Of a stretch of DNA of 36,103 nucleotides, positions 23,192 through 32,168 are shown one piece after another. Position 1 is the stretch's first letter; every line of letters starts with the position of its first letter. The translations under genes were made by a program, and so were the position numbers. The DNA is taken from positions 1-36,103 of the forward strand of contig CAMCUY010000014.1 of NCBI GenBank assembly GCA_945879075.1, written 5' to 3'. The notes under the pieces were generated by a model that was not told the origin of the DNA, made no database searches, and saw only the letters and a list, made by a program, of their open reading frames with translations. Source of the DNA: Akkermansia muciniphila. GTDB lineage: Bacteria > Verrucomicrobiota > Verrucomicrobiia > Verrucomicrobiales > Akkermansiaceae.

Positions 23192-24724
23192 TCACAGCCG
23201 CCGCCACTGGTTGCCATCCTGTTGCAGGAGTTGGTCGGCCTCGCGCGGGCCCCAGGAGCCGGCGACGAACTCGGCCATCGGCGGCGGGTTGGTGGACTGG
23301 TGCCAGGCGTGCTCGATGTGGTCGATGAATTTCCACGCTTCCTCGACTTCGTCGCGGCGGGCGAAGAGGGTGGCGTCACCGGCGATAGCGTCTAGCAGGA
23401 GTCGCTCGTAGGCTTCCGGGCTGCCCTTGCCGAAGCTGGTGGCGTAGTGGAAATCCATTTTCACCGGCTCGAGGCGCAGGCTGGTTCCGGGGATTTTCGA
23501 TACCATGCGCAGTGAGATCCCCTCGTCCGGCTGGATGCGGATGACCAGCACGTTGCCGCCGGGGACTCCGGAGCACGGTGTGTTGAAAAGCACGCAGGGC
23601 GCGTCCTTGAAGTGGATGGAAATCTCGGTGGACTTCTTCGGCAGGCGTTTGCCCATGCGGATGTAAAACGGCACGCCGCTCCAGCGCCAGGTGTCGATGA
23701 GCAGGCGCACGGCGACGTAGGCTTCGGTTTGGGATTCCGGGGAAACACGGTCTTCCTCGCGGTAACCGGGAACGGCGTTGCCATCGATGTGGCCGGCAAG
23801 GTATTGGCCGCGCACGACATTAGCGGCAACTTTTTCCGGGGTGTCCCACTGGCGCAGCGAGCGGATGACTTTCACCTTCTCGTCCCGCACGCCGTCGGCG
23901 GATAGATCGGTGGGCGGCTCCATGGCGACGAGGCTGAGCAGCTGGAGCAGGTGGTTCTGCACCATGTCGCGCAGCGCACCGGATTTCTCGTAGTAACCGC
24001 CGCGCCCGCCTTCCATGCCGAGGTTTTCGGCGCAGGTGATTTGGATGTGGCTGATGTATTTGCTGTTCCAGAGCGGCTCGAAAATCGAGTTGGCGAAGCG
24101 CAGCACCATCAGGTTCTGCGCGGTTTCCTTGCCGAGGTAGTGGTCGATCCGATAGGTGTCGGACTCTTGGAAAGTGTCGTTGACGACTTGATTGAGGTGC
24201 TTGGCGGTGGCGAGATCGGTGCCGAAGGGTTTCTCGACGATGACGCGCGCCCAGCAACCGGGTTTTGACTCGTTGAGCCCTGCGTTTTTCAGGTTGATGA
24301 GGATCTCATCGAAAAATTCCGGGGCGGAGGCGACGTAAAACAGGCGGTTTCCTCTCCCTCCATGTTCCGCATCGATGGTGTCGAGTTTTTCCGCGAGTTT
24401 GCGATAGCCTTCGACATTGGAAAACTCCGAGGTGTGGTAGGAAACCGTCTCGATAAAACTGCCCCAGATTTTCTCGTCATGGCCGGAGCGGGAAACCTTG
24501 CGGTTCAACTCGCAAAGCCCGACGCGGAATTCCGCGTCGGATTTTTCCCGGCGCGCGAAACCGATGATCTTCACGCCGGTCGGCAGCTCGCCATCGACTG
24601 CTAGATTATACAGCGCGGGGATGAGCTTGCGGTGCGTGAGGTCGCCCGTGGCGCCGAAGATGACGATAGTGCAAGGCTCGGCGCGCAAGCGGGAAACGAG
24701 GTCTTCGCGGAAGGGATTGCTCAT
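23192..24724 (-). CDS. zwf: Glucose-6-phosphate 1-dehydrogenase
   Basis: 510 residues, full length. TIVIFGATGDLTHRKLIPAL is the NADP-binding loop. RIDHYLGKETAQNLMVLRFAN contains the substrate-binding and catalytic motif RIDHYLGKE. RGGYYEKSGALRDMVQNHLLQ is also typical. It makes 6-phosphogluconolactone and NADPH, the entry to the oxidative pentose phosphate pathway. This fits with rpe and rpiB elsewhere in this window. It is downstream of nothing on the same strand within 300 bp and appears to be its own unit. Confidence 0.96.
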   Translation of the reverse strand: MSNPFREDLVSRLRAEPCTIVIFGATGDLTHRKLIPALYNLAVDGELPTGVKIIGFARREKSDAEFRVGLCELNRKVSRSGHDEKIWGSFIETVSYHTSEFSNVEGYRKLAEKLDTIDAEHGGRGNRLFYVASAPEFFDEILINLKNAGLNESKPGCWARVIVEKPFGTDLATAKHLNQVVNDTFQESDTYRIDHYLGKETAQNLMVLRFANSIFEPLWNSKYISHIQITCAENLGMEGGRGGYYEKSGALRDMVQNHLLQLLSLVAMEPPTDLSADGVRDEKVKVIRSLRQWDTPEKVAANVVRGQYLAGHIDGNAVPGYREEDRVSPESQTEAYVAVRLLIDTWRWSGVPFYIRMGKRLPKKSTEISIHFKDAPCVLFNTPCSGVPGGNVLVIRIQPDEGISLRMVSKIPGTSLRLEPVKMDFHYATSFGKGSPEAYERLLLDAIAGDATLFARRDEVEEAWKFIDHIEHAWHQSTNPPPMAEFVAGSWGPREADQLLQQDGNQWRRL

Positions 24725-25047
24725 GGGATGCGGGCGGGAGCTTCAGCCAACCCGCGTGCGGAGGCAAAGCCAAATCGGGTGCCCAGTGCGAATGTGGCTC
24801 ATGCGGGGCATGTGACGGGTGAGTTTCGGCGTCTCGCGGCTTGAGCAGTGATAACCCGGCATCTTGTCAGGCGGGGGATCGCCGTGAAGTCCGATGGCAT
24901 GTCCGCGAAGCCGGATCCTGAAAGCCCGTTTGAGAATGATCCTGTGGCGCAGGTGTGATGGGCAAGGGTCGTTCGGAGAAAACGAACAGCTGTGCAAATC
25001 CAGAGACGTCCATCACGGGGCGACTTCGGAAGGAGCGAATGCGGAGA
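24725..25047. other. Intergenic region upstream of zwf
   Basis: No gene of normal size. A short plus-strand frame at 24899-24958 reads MSAKPDPESPFENDPVAQV. It resembles the first residues of small Verrucomicrobial proteins with a FENDPVW-type start, and may be a truncated remnant. Confidence 0.35.
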
Positions 25048-25455
25048 TCATGGCTTCCAAAGCGAAGCTAACCTTGAACCCCGTATTTTTCGGTCCTTCG
25101 TCGCCAGCTGGAGCTTGAGAAACCTCGCCGTGGCCACGATCAGGCGGTCGGCAGGATCGCGATGGAATGAGGCTGGCAGGCGGTTCATTTCCGCGACGAT
25201 GCCAGGAGTGATCGGTTGGACCCGCACGGTGGCCGGTGATGCGGCGATCCGCAGCCAGTCCTCGACGGAGCCATTGATATTGATTCTGCCAAGATCCACC
25301 AGTGTGGCGAATTCCCACAGGCTGATGTCGGAAATCACGGGGCGGGCATCCGCAGGAAGTGCATCCAGTGCTTCCCGCTCGGCGGGGCTCAGGCCGGGGT
25401 CGCCGAGCATCCACCAAATCCAGACGTGGGTATCCAGCAGTGGTGAAGGGCTCAT
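25048..25455 (-). CDS. Type II toxin, PIN domain (VapC-like)
   Basis: 135 residues with PIN-domain acidic residues in order: LLDTHVWIWWMLGDP (first Asp), ISDISLWEFATLVDLGRI (Glu) and HRDPADRLIVATARFLKLQLATKD (Asp pair). This is the subfamily usually paired with a Phd/YefM-type antitoxin. It is predicted to cleave RNA. Its start overlaps the antitoxin stop by 4 nt (ATGA, 25452-25455), so translation is coupled. Confidence 0.92.
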   Translation of the reverse strand: MSPSPLLDTHVWIWWMLGDPGLSPAEREALDALPADARPVISDISLWEFATLVDLGRININGSVEDWLRIAASPATVRVQPITPGIVAEMNRLPASFHRDPADRLIVATARFLKLQLATKDRKIRGSRLASLWKP

Positions 25456-25679
25456 TTCAGGGCCTCGATTTCGGTTTCTCCGAGCGCCGGGGTGAAGGGG
25501 TCACCCGTGAAGGAGCCCGTTCCACGGAGGACGAGCCAGGGCTTTTCCGCTTTTTCCGCCACTACCCGCGCCACCGGCTTGCCGCGTTTGGAGATCACCA
25601 GATCCTCTCCGGTGCGCTGGACCTCATCGAGCAATTGCAGGCACTTCGCCTTGAAGTCCGTGGCGTTGATTGTTTTCAC
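25452..25679 (-). CDS. Phd/YefM-type antitoxin
   Basis: 75 residues from a GTG start at 25679: MKTINATDFKAKCLQLLDEV then QRTGEDLVISKRGKPVARVV. This is the DNA-binding Phd fold, followed by a flexible C-terminal tail (GDPFTPALGETEIEALK) that should wrap the toxin. It is the first gene of the two-gene module and probably represses its own promoter. Confidence 0.92.
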   Translation of the reverse strand: MKTINATDFKAKCLQLLDEVQRTGEDLVISKRGKPVARVVAEKAEKPWLVLRGTGSFTGDPFTPALGETEIEALK

Positions 25680-25753
25680 ATGACCAGTCTAAATGACCAG
25701 TTTGTGAGAGCAAGGGCATTTTCGAGCGGCAATCAAGCGCGTCGCCATGAAAC

Positions 25754-25770
25754 GTGAGCGGGATGCCCAC
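25754..25770 (-). terminator. 3'-end hairpin after rpiB-glyA
   Basis: Minus strand GTGGGC, loop ATCCC, GCTCAC (one G-U), beginning 10 nt past the stop codon. It has the same design as the other 3'-end hairpins, with a pyrimidine-rich loop in the gene's sense direction. Confidence 0.45.
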
Positions 25771-25780
25771 GCTCCTTGCC

Positions 25781-27454
25781 TCACCACGGCAGCGGGAAGT
25801 CGCGGTTGAAGGCGAAGACGCGCTCGCGGATGGCGTGGAGTTTCGCGGTGTTGGTATGATCCGAGAGCGCTTCGTGGATGAAATCGGCGACTTGCTCGGC
25901 GTCCTTTTCCTTCATGCCGCGGGTGGTCACGGCGGGTGTGCCGATGCGGATGCCGCTGGGTTTCATCGGGCTGCCGGTGTCGAAGGGGATGCCGTTTTTG
26001 TTGACGGTGATGCCTGCTTCGTCGAGCGCGTGCGAGGCGTCGGTGCCGTTGAGGTTCTTGTTGCGGAGATCCACGAGCATGACGTGGTTGTCGGTGCCGC
26101 CGGAGCAGATGCGGAAACCGTGGTGGGTGAGCCGCGCGGCGATGGCCTGGGCGTTTTTGATGACTTGCGCGGAGTAATCTTTGAACTCCGGCTTGAGCGC
26201 CTCGCCGAAGCAGATGGCCTTGGCGGCGATGACGTGCATCAGCGGTCCGCCCTGGATGCCGGGGAATACCTGCGAGTCGATTTTTTTCGCGAACTCTTCC
26301 TTGCACAGAATGATCCCGCCGCGCGGGCCGCGCAGCGACTTGTGGGTGGTGGAGGTGACGAAATCCGCATGCGGGAACGGGCTCGGATGCAGGCCGGCGG
26401 CGACGAGGCCGGCGATGTGCGCCATGTCCACAAACAGATAGGCGCCGACCTCGCGGGCGAGCTTGCCCATGCGTTCGAAATCGATGATCCGCGAGTAAGC
26501 CGAGGCGCCGACGGTGATCAGCGCGGGCTTGAGCTCGCGGGCGGTTTTTTCGAGTTCATCGTAGTTGATGCGCTCGTCGTCCGGGCTGACACCGTAGTGC
26601 GTGACGTCGTAGAAACGGCCGGAGAAATTCGCCTTGTGGCCGTGGGTGAGGTGGCCGCCGTGGGCGAGGTCCATCGTGAAAATCTTGTCGCCCGGCTTGA
26701 GCACCGAGAAGTAAACCGCGGTGTTCGCCTGCGAGCCGGAGTGCGGCTGGACGTTGGCGTGTTCCGCGCCGAAGAGCTCCTTCGCGCGGTCGATCGCGAG
26801 CTGCTCGACGACGTCGACGTTTTCGCAGCCACCATACCAGCGCTTGCCGGGATAACCCTCGGCGTATTTGTTGGTGAGCACGGAACCTTGCGCCTCCATC
26901 ACGGCGGGCGAGGTGAAATTTTCCGAGGCGATCAATTCGATGTTGTTCCGCTGGCGGTGTTCCTCGGCGGTGATCGCCGCGTAGATCGCGGGGTCGGTCA
27001 CGGCGATGCGGCTGCCTGAGGAATTGCAAACGCGCGCTTGATGGCGGCCACCGGCGAAGTTGGTGGCGAGAAACGCATCCGCCATCGCGATGGCTGTCGC
27101 CTCATCCGTGAATTTTCCGCTCAGGCAAAGAACGTTGGAATCATTGTGCTCGCGGGTGGTCACCGTTTCCTCGACCGAGCGCACGCTTGCCGCGCGCACG
27201 TGGCGGTGGCGGTTCGCGGCGATGCACATGCCGACGCCGGTGGTGCAGGCAAGGATGCCGAAATCGTAGGTGCCATCCCCCACATTGCGGGCGACCAGGT
27301 TCGCGTAGTCGGAGTAATCCACGGACTCGGTGGTTTGCGTGCCGAAGTCTTTGACCTCGTGGCCGACCGCCTTGAGGTGCTTGACGACGGCGTTTTTCAG
27401 ATCGACGGCGCCGTGATCGGCTCCGATGGCAATGCGGAAGGTAGGATGGCTCAT
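25781..27454 (-). CDS. Fused ribose-5-phosphate isomerase B / serine hydroxymethyltransferase
   Basis: A 557-residue fusion in one uninterrupted frame. Residues 1-145 are Rpi[36 protein letters not shown], and active-site [17 protein letters not shown] with Cys70, plus [20 protein letters not shown]. From about 152 the sequence is a complete Gly[42 protein letters not shown], the PLP Lys372 in [14 protein letters not shown], and the normal C-terminus. RpiB interconverts ribose-5-P and ribulose-5-P. GlyA makes glycine and methylene-THF from serine. Joining pentose and one-carbon steps could coordinate purine precursor supply, but channelling is speculation. Each half has its usual length. Confidence 0.93.
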   Translation of the reverse strand: MSHPTFRIAIGADHGAVDLKNAVVKHLKAVGHEVKDFGTQTTESVDYSDYANLVARNVGDGTYDFGILACTTGVGMCIAANRHRHVRAASVRSVEETVTTREHNDSNVLCLSGKFTDEATAIAMADAFLATNFAGGRHQARVCNSSGSRIAVTDPAIYAAITAEEHRQRNNIELIASENFTSPAVMEAQGSVLTNKYAEGYPGKRWYGGCENVDVVEQLAIDRAKELFGAEHANVQPHSGSQANTAVYFSVLKPGDKIFTMDLAHGGHLTHGHKANFSGRFYDVTHYGVSPDDERINYDELEKTARELKPALITVGASAYSRIIDFERMGKLAREVGAYLFVDMAHIAGLVAAGLHPSPFPHADFVTSTTHKSLRGPRGGIILCKEEFAKKIDSQVFPGIQGGPLMHVIAAKAICFGEALKPEFKDYSAQVIKNAQAIAARLTHHGFRICSGGTDNHVMLVDLRNKNLNGTDASHALDEAGITVNKNGIPFDTGSPMKPSGIRIGTPAVTTRGMKEKDAEQVADFIHEALSDHTNTAKLHAIRERVFAFNRDFPLPW

Positions 27455-27580
27455 GGACTAGGCGGGATTCAAAGCCGGGAAACCCAACTTGCAAACCGCA
27501 AATTTCAGCGATTTCCCATGCGCGTGGTCATTCCGCCTCATCACGGTCATCATGTTTCCCCCTCGCGGCCCGCCTTGCCG

Positions 27581-28654
27581 TCACCGGCTCGCGGTCCGCT
27601 TCTCCGCCTTGAGCATCCCGCAGCCGGCGGCGACGTCGATGCCGCGGCGCTGGCGGAAGGTGCAGGGGAAACCGCCCGCGATCAGGATTTTCTGGAACTC
27701 GTGGCCGGACTCGCTTTGCGTCCCCGCGAAGCCGCCAGTCGGGTTGAGCGGGATCAAATTGAGGTGCGCGTCGATCCCGCGCAACAGCTCGACGAGGCGG
27801 TGGGCGGTCTCGGGCGAATCGTTTTTTCCGGCGATCAGGGTCCACTCGAAAAAGATCCGCTTGCCGGTGACTTCGCCGTATTTCCGGCAGGCGTCGATGA
27901 GCATCGCCAGCGACCAGCGCTTGCTGGCGGGCACCAGCGCCGCGCGTTCCTCTTCCGTCGAGCCGTGCAGGCTAACGGCCAGCCGATAGGGCCGCTGCTC
28001 CTCCGCCAGCCGCAGGATGCTCGGGACGACTCCCACGGTGCTGATCGCGATTTTCGTCGGCCCGATGCCGGGGCCGCGGACGTCGGAAATAGTTTCCAGC
28101 GCGAGCATCACCGAGTCGTAATTGTGCAGCGGTTCGCCCATGCCCATCAGCACCATGTTCCGCAGCCGTTTCTTCGGATCGATGGTTTTCAAGACCCGCC
28201 GGGCGTGCAGCACTTGCGCCACGATTTCCCCCGGCCGCAGGTGGCGGACGAAGCCCATTTGCCCGGTCGCGCAGAACACACAACCCATCGCGCAGCCCGC
28301 CTGCGTGCTCACGCAAACCGTCTGGCGGCCTTGGTAGCCCATCAGCACGGTTTCGATGGTTTGGCCGTCGCGCAGGCGCAGGAGAAACTTGCGGGTCAGC
28401 CCGTCGGAGCTGTGGATTTCATCGACGACTTCGGGCGCATCGAGGAAAAACGCCTTTCCCTCGCCCACGGATTTCGCCACCCAGCGCTTGAGCGGCGGCA
28501 AGAACGCGCGCCCTGCCAGATCCAGCTCGCCCTCGCCATGGAGGGCCCGCCACAGCACTTTGGCGTGGTGCAGGATCACGCCTTCGGCCGCCAGCACGGC
28601 CACCAACTCGGCAAATCCGAGGTCGTGCAAAGAGCGTGCGGGCAAAGAATTCAC
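27581..28654 (-). CDS. rlmN: Dual-specificity RNA methyltransferase RlmN
   Basis: 357 residues with a GTG start at 28654. The radical-SAM cluster motif is CAMGCVFCATGQMGF (CxxxCxxC). Preceding it is QTVCVSTQAG; later motifs are LMGMGEPLHNYDSV and ISTVGVVPSILRLAEE. The last Cys in VAAGCGML is the methyl-carrying Cys of the ping-pong mechanism. The enzyme methylates C2 of A2503 in 23S rRNA, and of A37 in some tRNAs. It is complete. It lies downstream of gatCA on the same strand with a 120-nt gap. Confidence 0.95.
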   Translation of the reverse strand: MNSLPARSLHDLGFAELVAVLAAEGVILHHAKVLWRALHGEGELDLAGRAFLPPLKRWVAKSVGEGKAFFLDAPEVVDEIHSSDGLTRKFLLRLRDGQTIETVLMGYQGRQTVCVSTQAGCAMGCVFCATGQMGFVRHLRPGEIVAQVLHARRVLKTIDPKKRLRNMVLMGMGEPLHNYDSVMLALETISDVRGPGIGPTKIAISTVGVVPSILRLAEEQRPYRLAVSLHGSTEEERAALVPASKRWSLAMLIDACRKYGEVTGKRIFFEWTLIAGKNDSPETAHRLVELLRGIDAHLNLIPLNPTGGFAGTQSESGHEFQKILIAGGFPCTFRQRRGIDVAAGCGMLKAEKRTASR

Positions 28655-28774
28655 GGCCGGAATGCAACCCTGCGGGCGGTGGCATTCAAGCGCGATTTTC
28701 CGCTCAGGGGAGCAAGATCCCTACACGAGGGAGAAATGAACCCACGGCGACTCCCGCATCCGCAGATGCCTGGG

Positions 28775-30178
28775 TCACGCTTCGGCGGCCTTGGCGATTT
28801 GCAGCAACTTCGCTTCTCCCAGATGCGGGGCGAGGATCTGGAGGCCGACGGGAAGGTTTTTCCCACCGTCGAAATCGGTGCTGCCGCAGGGGATGGAAAT
28901 GCCGGGGATGCCGGCGAGGTTGGCGGCGAGGGTGAAAATGTCGGAGAGGTATTCGTGGAGCGGATCGTCGGAAAAACCGCCGATCTTGCGCGCCGGGGTG
29001 GGGGCGACGGGCGAGAGGATGGCATCCACTTGCTGGAACGCGTTCTCGAAATCGCGGCGGATGAGGGTGCGGACTTTTTGGGCGCGGCTGTAATAGGCGT
29101 CGTAGTAGCCGGACGAGAGGACGTAGGTGCCGAGGATGATCCGGCGCTTCACTTCCGGACCGAAGCCTTCCTCGCGGGATTTTTTATAAAGATCGAGGAT
29201 GTCGGCCGGGTTGGCGGCGCGGTGGCCGTAGCGGATGCCGTCGAAGCGGGAGAGGTTCGACGAGGCCTCGGCCGGGGCGATGACGTAATAAGTGGCGACG
29301 GCGTGCTCGGTGTGGGGCAGCGAAATCTCGACGATTTCCGCGCCTTGAGCGGCAAGTTTCTGGATCGCGGCCTCGACGTTTTTGCGGACGCCGGGGTCGA
29401 TGCCTTCGCCGAAATATTCCTTGGGAATGCCGAGTTTGAGGCCTTTCACGCCGTCGTTGAGGCCGGAGAGGTAGTCGGGAACGGGAGCGTCGAGGCAGGT
29501 CGAGTCGAGCGGGTCGCCGCCGGCGATGGCTTGAAGGATGAGCGCGGCATCCTCGACACTTTGCGTGAGCGGGCCGATCTGGTCGAGCGACGAGGCGAAG
29601 GCGACGAGCCCGTAGCGGGAAACGCGGCCGTAGGAGGGTTTCAGGCCGACGACTCCGCAGTGCGAAGCGGGCTGGCGGATCGAGCCGCCGGTGTCGGAAC
29701 CGAGCGCGGCGATGGCGGTGAGGTCAGCCACGGCGGCGGCGGAACCGCCGGACGAACCGCCGGGAACGCGCGCGGGATCGTGGGGATTGCGGGTGGATTG
29801 GAGCGCGGAATTTTCGGTGGAGGAACCCATCGCGAACTCGTCCTGGTTCATCCGGCCGAAAGGAATGGCCCCGGCGGCGCGGAGCTTGCGGATGACGGTG
29901 GCGTCGTAAGGCGAGATGAAATTTTCGAGGAATTTCGAGCCGCAGGTGCAAGGCTGGCCGAGGACGTTGATGTTATCCTTGATGGCGATGGGGACGCCGC
30001 CGAGGGGCAGGCTGAGGTCGGCGTTCGCGGCCTCGGCGAGGGCGGATTCGAGGTCGTGGGAAAGATAGGCACCGGTCTGGCCGTCGCGGGCAGAGATTTC
30101 CCCGGCGAGCTTTCCGAGAATGGCGGCGGGCGTGGTTTCCCCGGCGAGGAGTTGCCGGCGGAGTTGGGTAATGGTCAT
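28775..30178 (-). CDS. gatA: Asp-tRNA(Asn)/Glu-tRNA(Gln) amidotransferase subunit A
   Basis: 467 residues from ATG 30178 (MTITQLRRQLLAGETTPAAI). The amidase signature is complete: Lys in GVPIAIKDNIN, the cis-Ser region VPGGSSGGSAAAVAD, and nucleophile Ser in GSDTGGSIRQPAS. A conserved YGRVSRYGLVAFASSLDQIGP follows. GatA frees ammonia from glutamine for transfer to mischarged tRNA on GatB. It follows gatC by 25 nt; gatB is not in this window. Confidence 0.97.
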   Translation of the reverse strand: MTITQLRRQLLAGETTPAAILGKLAGEISARDGQTGAYLSHDLESALAEAANADLSLPLGGVPIAIKDNINVLGQPCTCGSKFLENFISPYDATVIRKLRAAGAIPFGRMNQDEFAMGSSTENSALQSTRNPHDPARVPGGSSGGSAAAVADLTAIAALGSDTGGSIRQPASHCGVVGLKPSYGRVSRYGLVAFASSLDQIGPLTQSVEDAALILQAIAGGDPLDSTCLDAPVPDYLSGLNDGVKGLKLGIPKEYFGEGIDPGVRKNVEAAIQKLAAQGAEIVEISLPHTEHAVATYYVIAPAEASSNLSRFDGIRYGHRAANPADILDLYKKSREEGFGPEVKRRIILGTYVLSSGYYDAYYSRAQKVRTLIRRDFENAFQQVDAILSPVAPTPARKIGGFSDDPLHEYLSDIFTLAANLAGIPGISIPCGSTDFDGGKNLPVGLQILAPHLGEAKLLQIAKAAEA

Positions 30179-30203
30179 GGGAGAGCTTAGAAATTTGAGA
30201 TTC

Positions 30204-30497
30204 TCACGCGTCGGTGACCACTTTGGGGACGCGGATTTGGCCTTGGGCTTGGTCGGGCGCGTTTTGGAGCATCGCGGCTTGGGAAAGGCTCTCGTGCGGC
30301 GTGTCATCGCGCATTTTTCCGAAAATCGCGCCCGCGTGGGCGGTCGCCTCGATGCCGGAAACGTCGAGTTTCGACAGGGCTTCGACGTGGCTCAGAATGG
30401 CTTCGAGCTGGGGCTGGAAAGTGGCGACCTCTTCGTCGGTGAGTTCGAGGCGGGCGAGATTGGCGACGTAGCGGACGTCGATGTGGCGGTGCGACAT
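30204..30497 (-). CDS. gatC: Asp-tRNA(Asn)/Glu-tRNA(Gln) amidotransferase subunit C
   Basis: 97 residues from ATG 30497 (MSHRHIDVRYVANLARLELT). The family pattern VxxLAxLARLxLxxEE...F..QL..IL.(h)V..L..LD..G is clear here as YVANLARLELTDEEVATFQP and ILSHVEALSKLDVSGIEATA, and DDTPHESLSQAAMLQNAP matches the C-terminal arm that wraps GatA. It stabilises the GatAB complex. It is the first gene of the gatC-gatA pair. Confidence 0.95.
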   Translation of the reverse strand: MSHRHIDVRYVANLARLELTDEEVATFQPQLEAILSHVEALSKLDVSGIEATAHAGAIFGKMRDDTPHESLSQAAMLQNAPDQAQGQIRVPKVVTDA

Positions 30498-30602
30498 GGT
30501 CGGGAGCGTCTTGAAATGAAGCAGGTTTTCCAAGTGCCAAGTGCGGGTGGGGCGGAATGACGCCGGCCGGCAGATGGAAAACGGCGGGGAAATCAGCCGC
30601 GT

Positions 30603-31412
30603 TCAGGATGGCCGGGAAGGCTTCTGAAAGCAGTAAGAGCGGTAGATCAGCCCGTCCTGCAAGAGCGCGTTATAAACCCGCGAGTCCTTCACGCCGGCGA
30701 AGTCGCGGCCGAGTTTGTGCAGGAATTTCGGCAGTCTTCTGTCGAGCAGCGCGACGGACCGCTCGGAATTGCAGTCCATGCCGCGCAGGACTTCGGGGCT
30801 GATGTCACGCCCTTGCTGGAACTTGAGCGGCGCGTTTTTCAGCGCCTCGTCCCATTTTTCAATGCCATCGCTGAAGCGGAAATCCGCGTAGAGGAAATAG
30901 CCGCCCGGCTTGAGAACGCGGGCGACTTCGGATAGAAATCGCGGGAAGTCCGGGTAGCAGTGCGAGGCCTCGACATTGATAACCGCTTCGAACGAGTTGT
31001 CTGGAAACGGCAGGTTTTGCGCGTCGCTCTGGACGAATTCCAGTCCCTCAACCTGATGGCGCTTCTTGCAAAACGCGATGCCCGCGGCGTTGAGATCGAG
31101 AGCGGTGTATTTGGCGGGCTTGAGCGTCCGTGCCAGATAGGACGCGCCGCCGCCGTGGCCGCAACTGACTTCCAAGACGTTCTTCCCTTGGAAATTCACC
31201 TGCGCGCCGACGTGATGATAGAGCTGGGCGCACGCCCGGTTAGGTTCGTCTGCCGGAGAGAGCGAGATTCCCATCGGCGGGTCGGTCTCGAAGGCGTAGT
31301 TGAGGAAAATCACCTCCTCGCCCTGAAGTCGCCGCGTGAGGAAGGGATACCAGAATTTCCAAATCGCCTTGCGGATCGGACCAATGGAAAAGAGATGATC
31401 AATCAGCGGCAT
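30603..31412 (-). CDS. SAM-dependent class I methyltransferase
   Basis: 269 residues. The Rossmann methyltransferase core is NVLEVSCGHGGGASYLARTL (motif I with SAM glycine loop), then YTALDLNAAGIAFCKKRHQV and NLPFPDNSFEAVINVEASHC, with RVLKPGGYFLYADFRF as the closing strand. The overall pattern, including NYAFETDPPMGISLSPADEPNR, closely resembles the mycobacterial phthiotriol dimycocerosate methyltransferase group. Those act on lipid-linked hydroxyls. The substrate here is unknown. It is upstream of gatC on the same strand (105 nt) and is probably separate. Confidence 0.85.
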   Translation of the reverse strand: MPLIDHLFSIGPIRKAIWKFWYPFLTRRLQGEEVIFLNYAFETDPPMGISLSPADEPNRACAQLYHHVGAQVNFQGKNVLEVSCGHGGGASYLARTLKPAKYTALDLNAAGIAFCKKRHQVEGLEFVQSDAQNLPFPDNSFEAVINVEASHCYPDFPRFLSEVARVLKPGGYFLYADFRFSDGIEKWDEALKNAPLKFQQGRDISPEVLRGMDCNSERSVALLDRRLPKFLHKLGRDFAGVKDSRVYNALLQDGLIYRSYCFQKPSRPS

Positions 31413-31443
31413 GTGATTGATCTAGCGCGGAATTGGGAGAAAC

Positions 31444-32112
31444 TCAAGCATTGCGAATGCGCGTGACGGCCGTGGCCATGTCCGGCGCGCGGAAGGTGGA
31501 GGAGCCCGCGACCATCACGTTCGCCCCCGCGGTGTAGCAACGCGCGGCGGTGGCGGCGTCGATGCCTCCATCCACCTCGATGTGATAGGAAAGCCCCTTC
31601 GCCTCGCGAATCCTCGCGGCGGCGGTGATTTTCTCCAGCACCTCCGGCATGAACGCCTGCCCGCCGAAGCCAGGGACGACGGTCATACAGAGGAGCAAAT
31701 CGATCTCCCCGAGAAACGGCTCCACCGCGCTGATCGGCGTGGCCGGATTGAGCGCGAGGCCCACCTGGCAGCCCGCCTCGCGGATGCGGCGCAGGGTTTC
31801 CGCCACGTCGTGCTCCGCCTCCACGTGGACGGAAATCAGGTCCGAGCCGGCGGCGATGAATTGCTGCAAGTAGCGGTCCGGCCGCGAGATCATCAGATGG
31901 ACATCGAGGAAAATGTCATTCGCCTCGTGCACCGCCTGGACGATCGCCGGGCCGAAGGAAATGTTTTCCACGAAGTGACCGTCCATCACGTCGAGATGCA
32001 TCCAGTCCGCGCCGGCATGGATCGCGCGGCTGACTTCATCGCGGATGCAGGAAAAATCCGCCGCCAGCAGCGACGGGGCGATGACACGGTCGTGGAAATT
32101 TATCGGAATCAC
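31444..32112 (-). CDS. rpe: Ribulose-phosphate 3-epimerase
   Basis: 222 residues from a GTG at 32112, giving the family-like start VIPINFHDRVIAPSLLAADF. TIM-barrel catalytic motifs are all present: SLLAADF, GADWMHLDVMDGHFV (metal His/Asp), FLDVHLMISRP, CMTVVPGFGGQAFMPEVLEK and IEVDGGIDAATAA. It interconverts ribulose-5-P and xylulose-5-P. It is divergent from tadA, with 56 nt between starts. It complements the Zwf and RpiB-GlyA genes in this window. Confidence 0.95.
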   Translation of the reverse strand: MIPINFHDRVIAPSLLAADFSCIRDEVSRAIHAGADWMHLDVMDGHFVENISFGPAIVQAVHEANDIFLDVHLMISRPDRYLQQFIAAGSDLISVHVEAEHDVAETLRRIREAGCQVGLALNPATPISAVEPFLGEIDLLLCMTVVPGFGGQAFMPEVLEKITAAARIREAKGLSYHIEVDGGIDAATAARCYTAGANVMVAGSSTFRAPDMATAVTRIRNA

Positions 32113-32168
32113 AGAGCCGATACGAACCACGGATCGACCCGCCAGGCACGGAAAAATTTCCGCGGCGG

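Noticed and set aside
27038..30190. 1050-codon plus-strand open frame across rpiB-glyA, rlmN and gatA
   Set aside because: It spans three conserved minus-strand genes and intergenic gaps, and the translation shows only composition-driven sequence.
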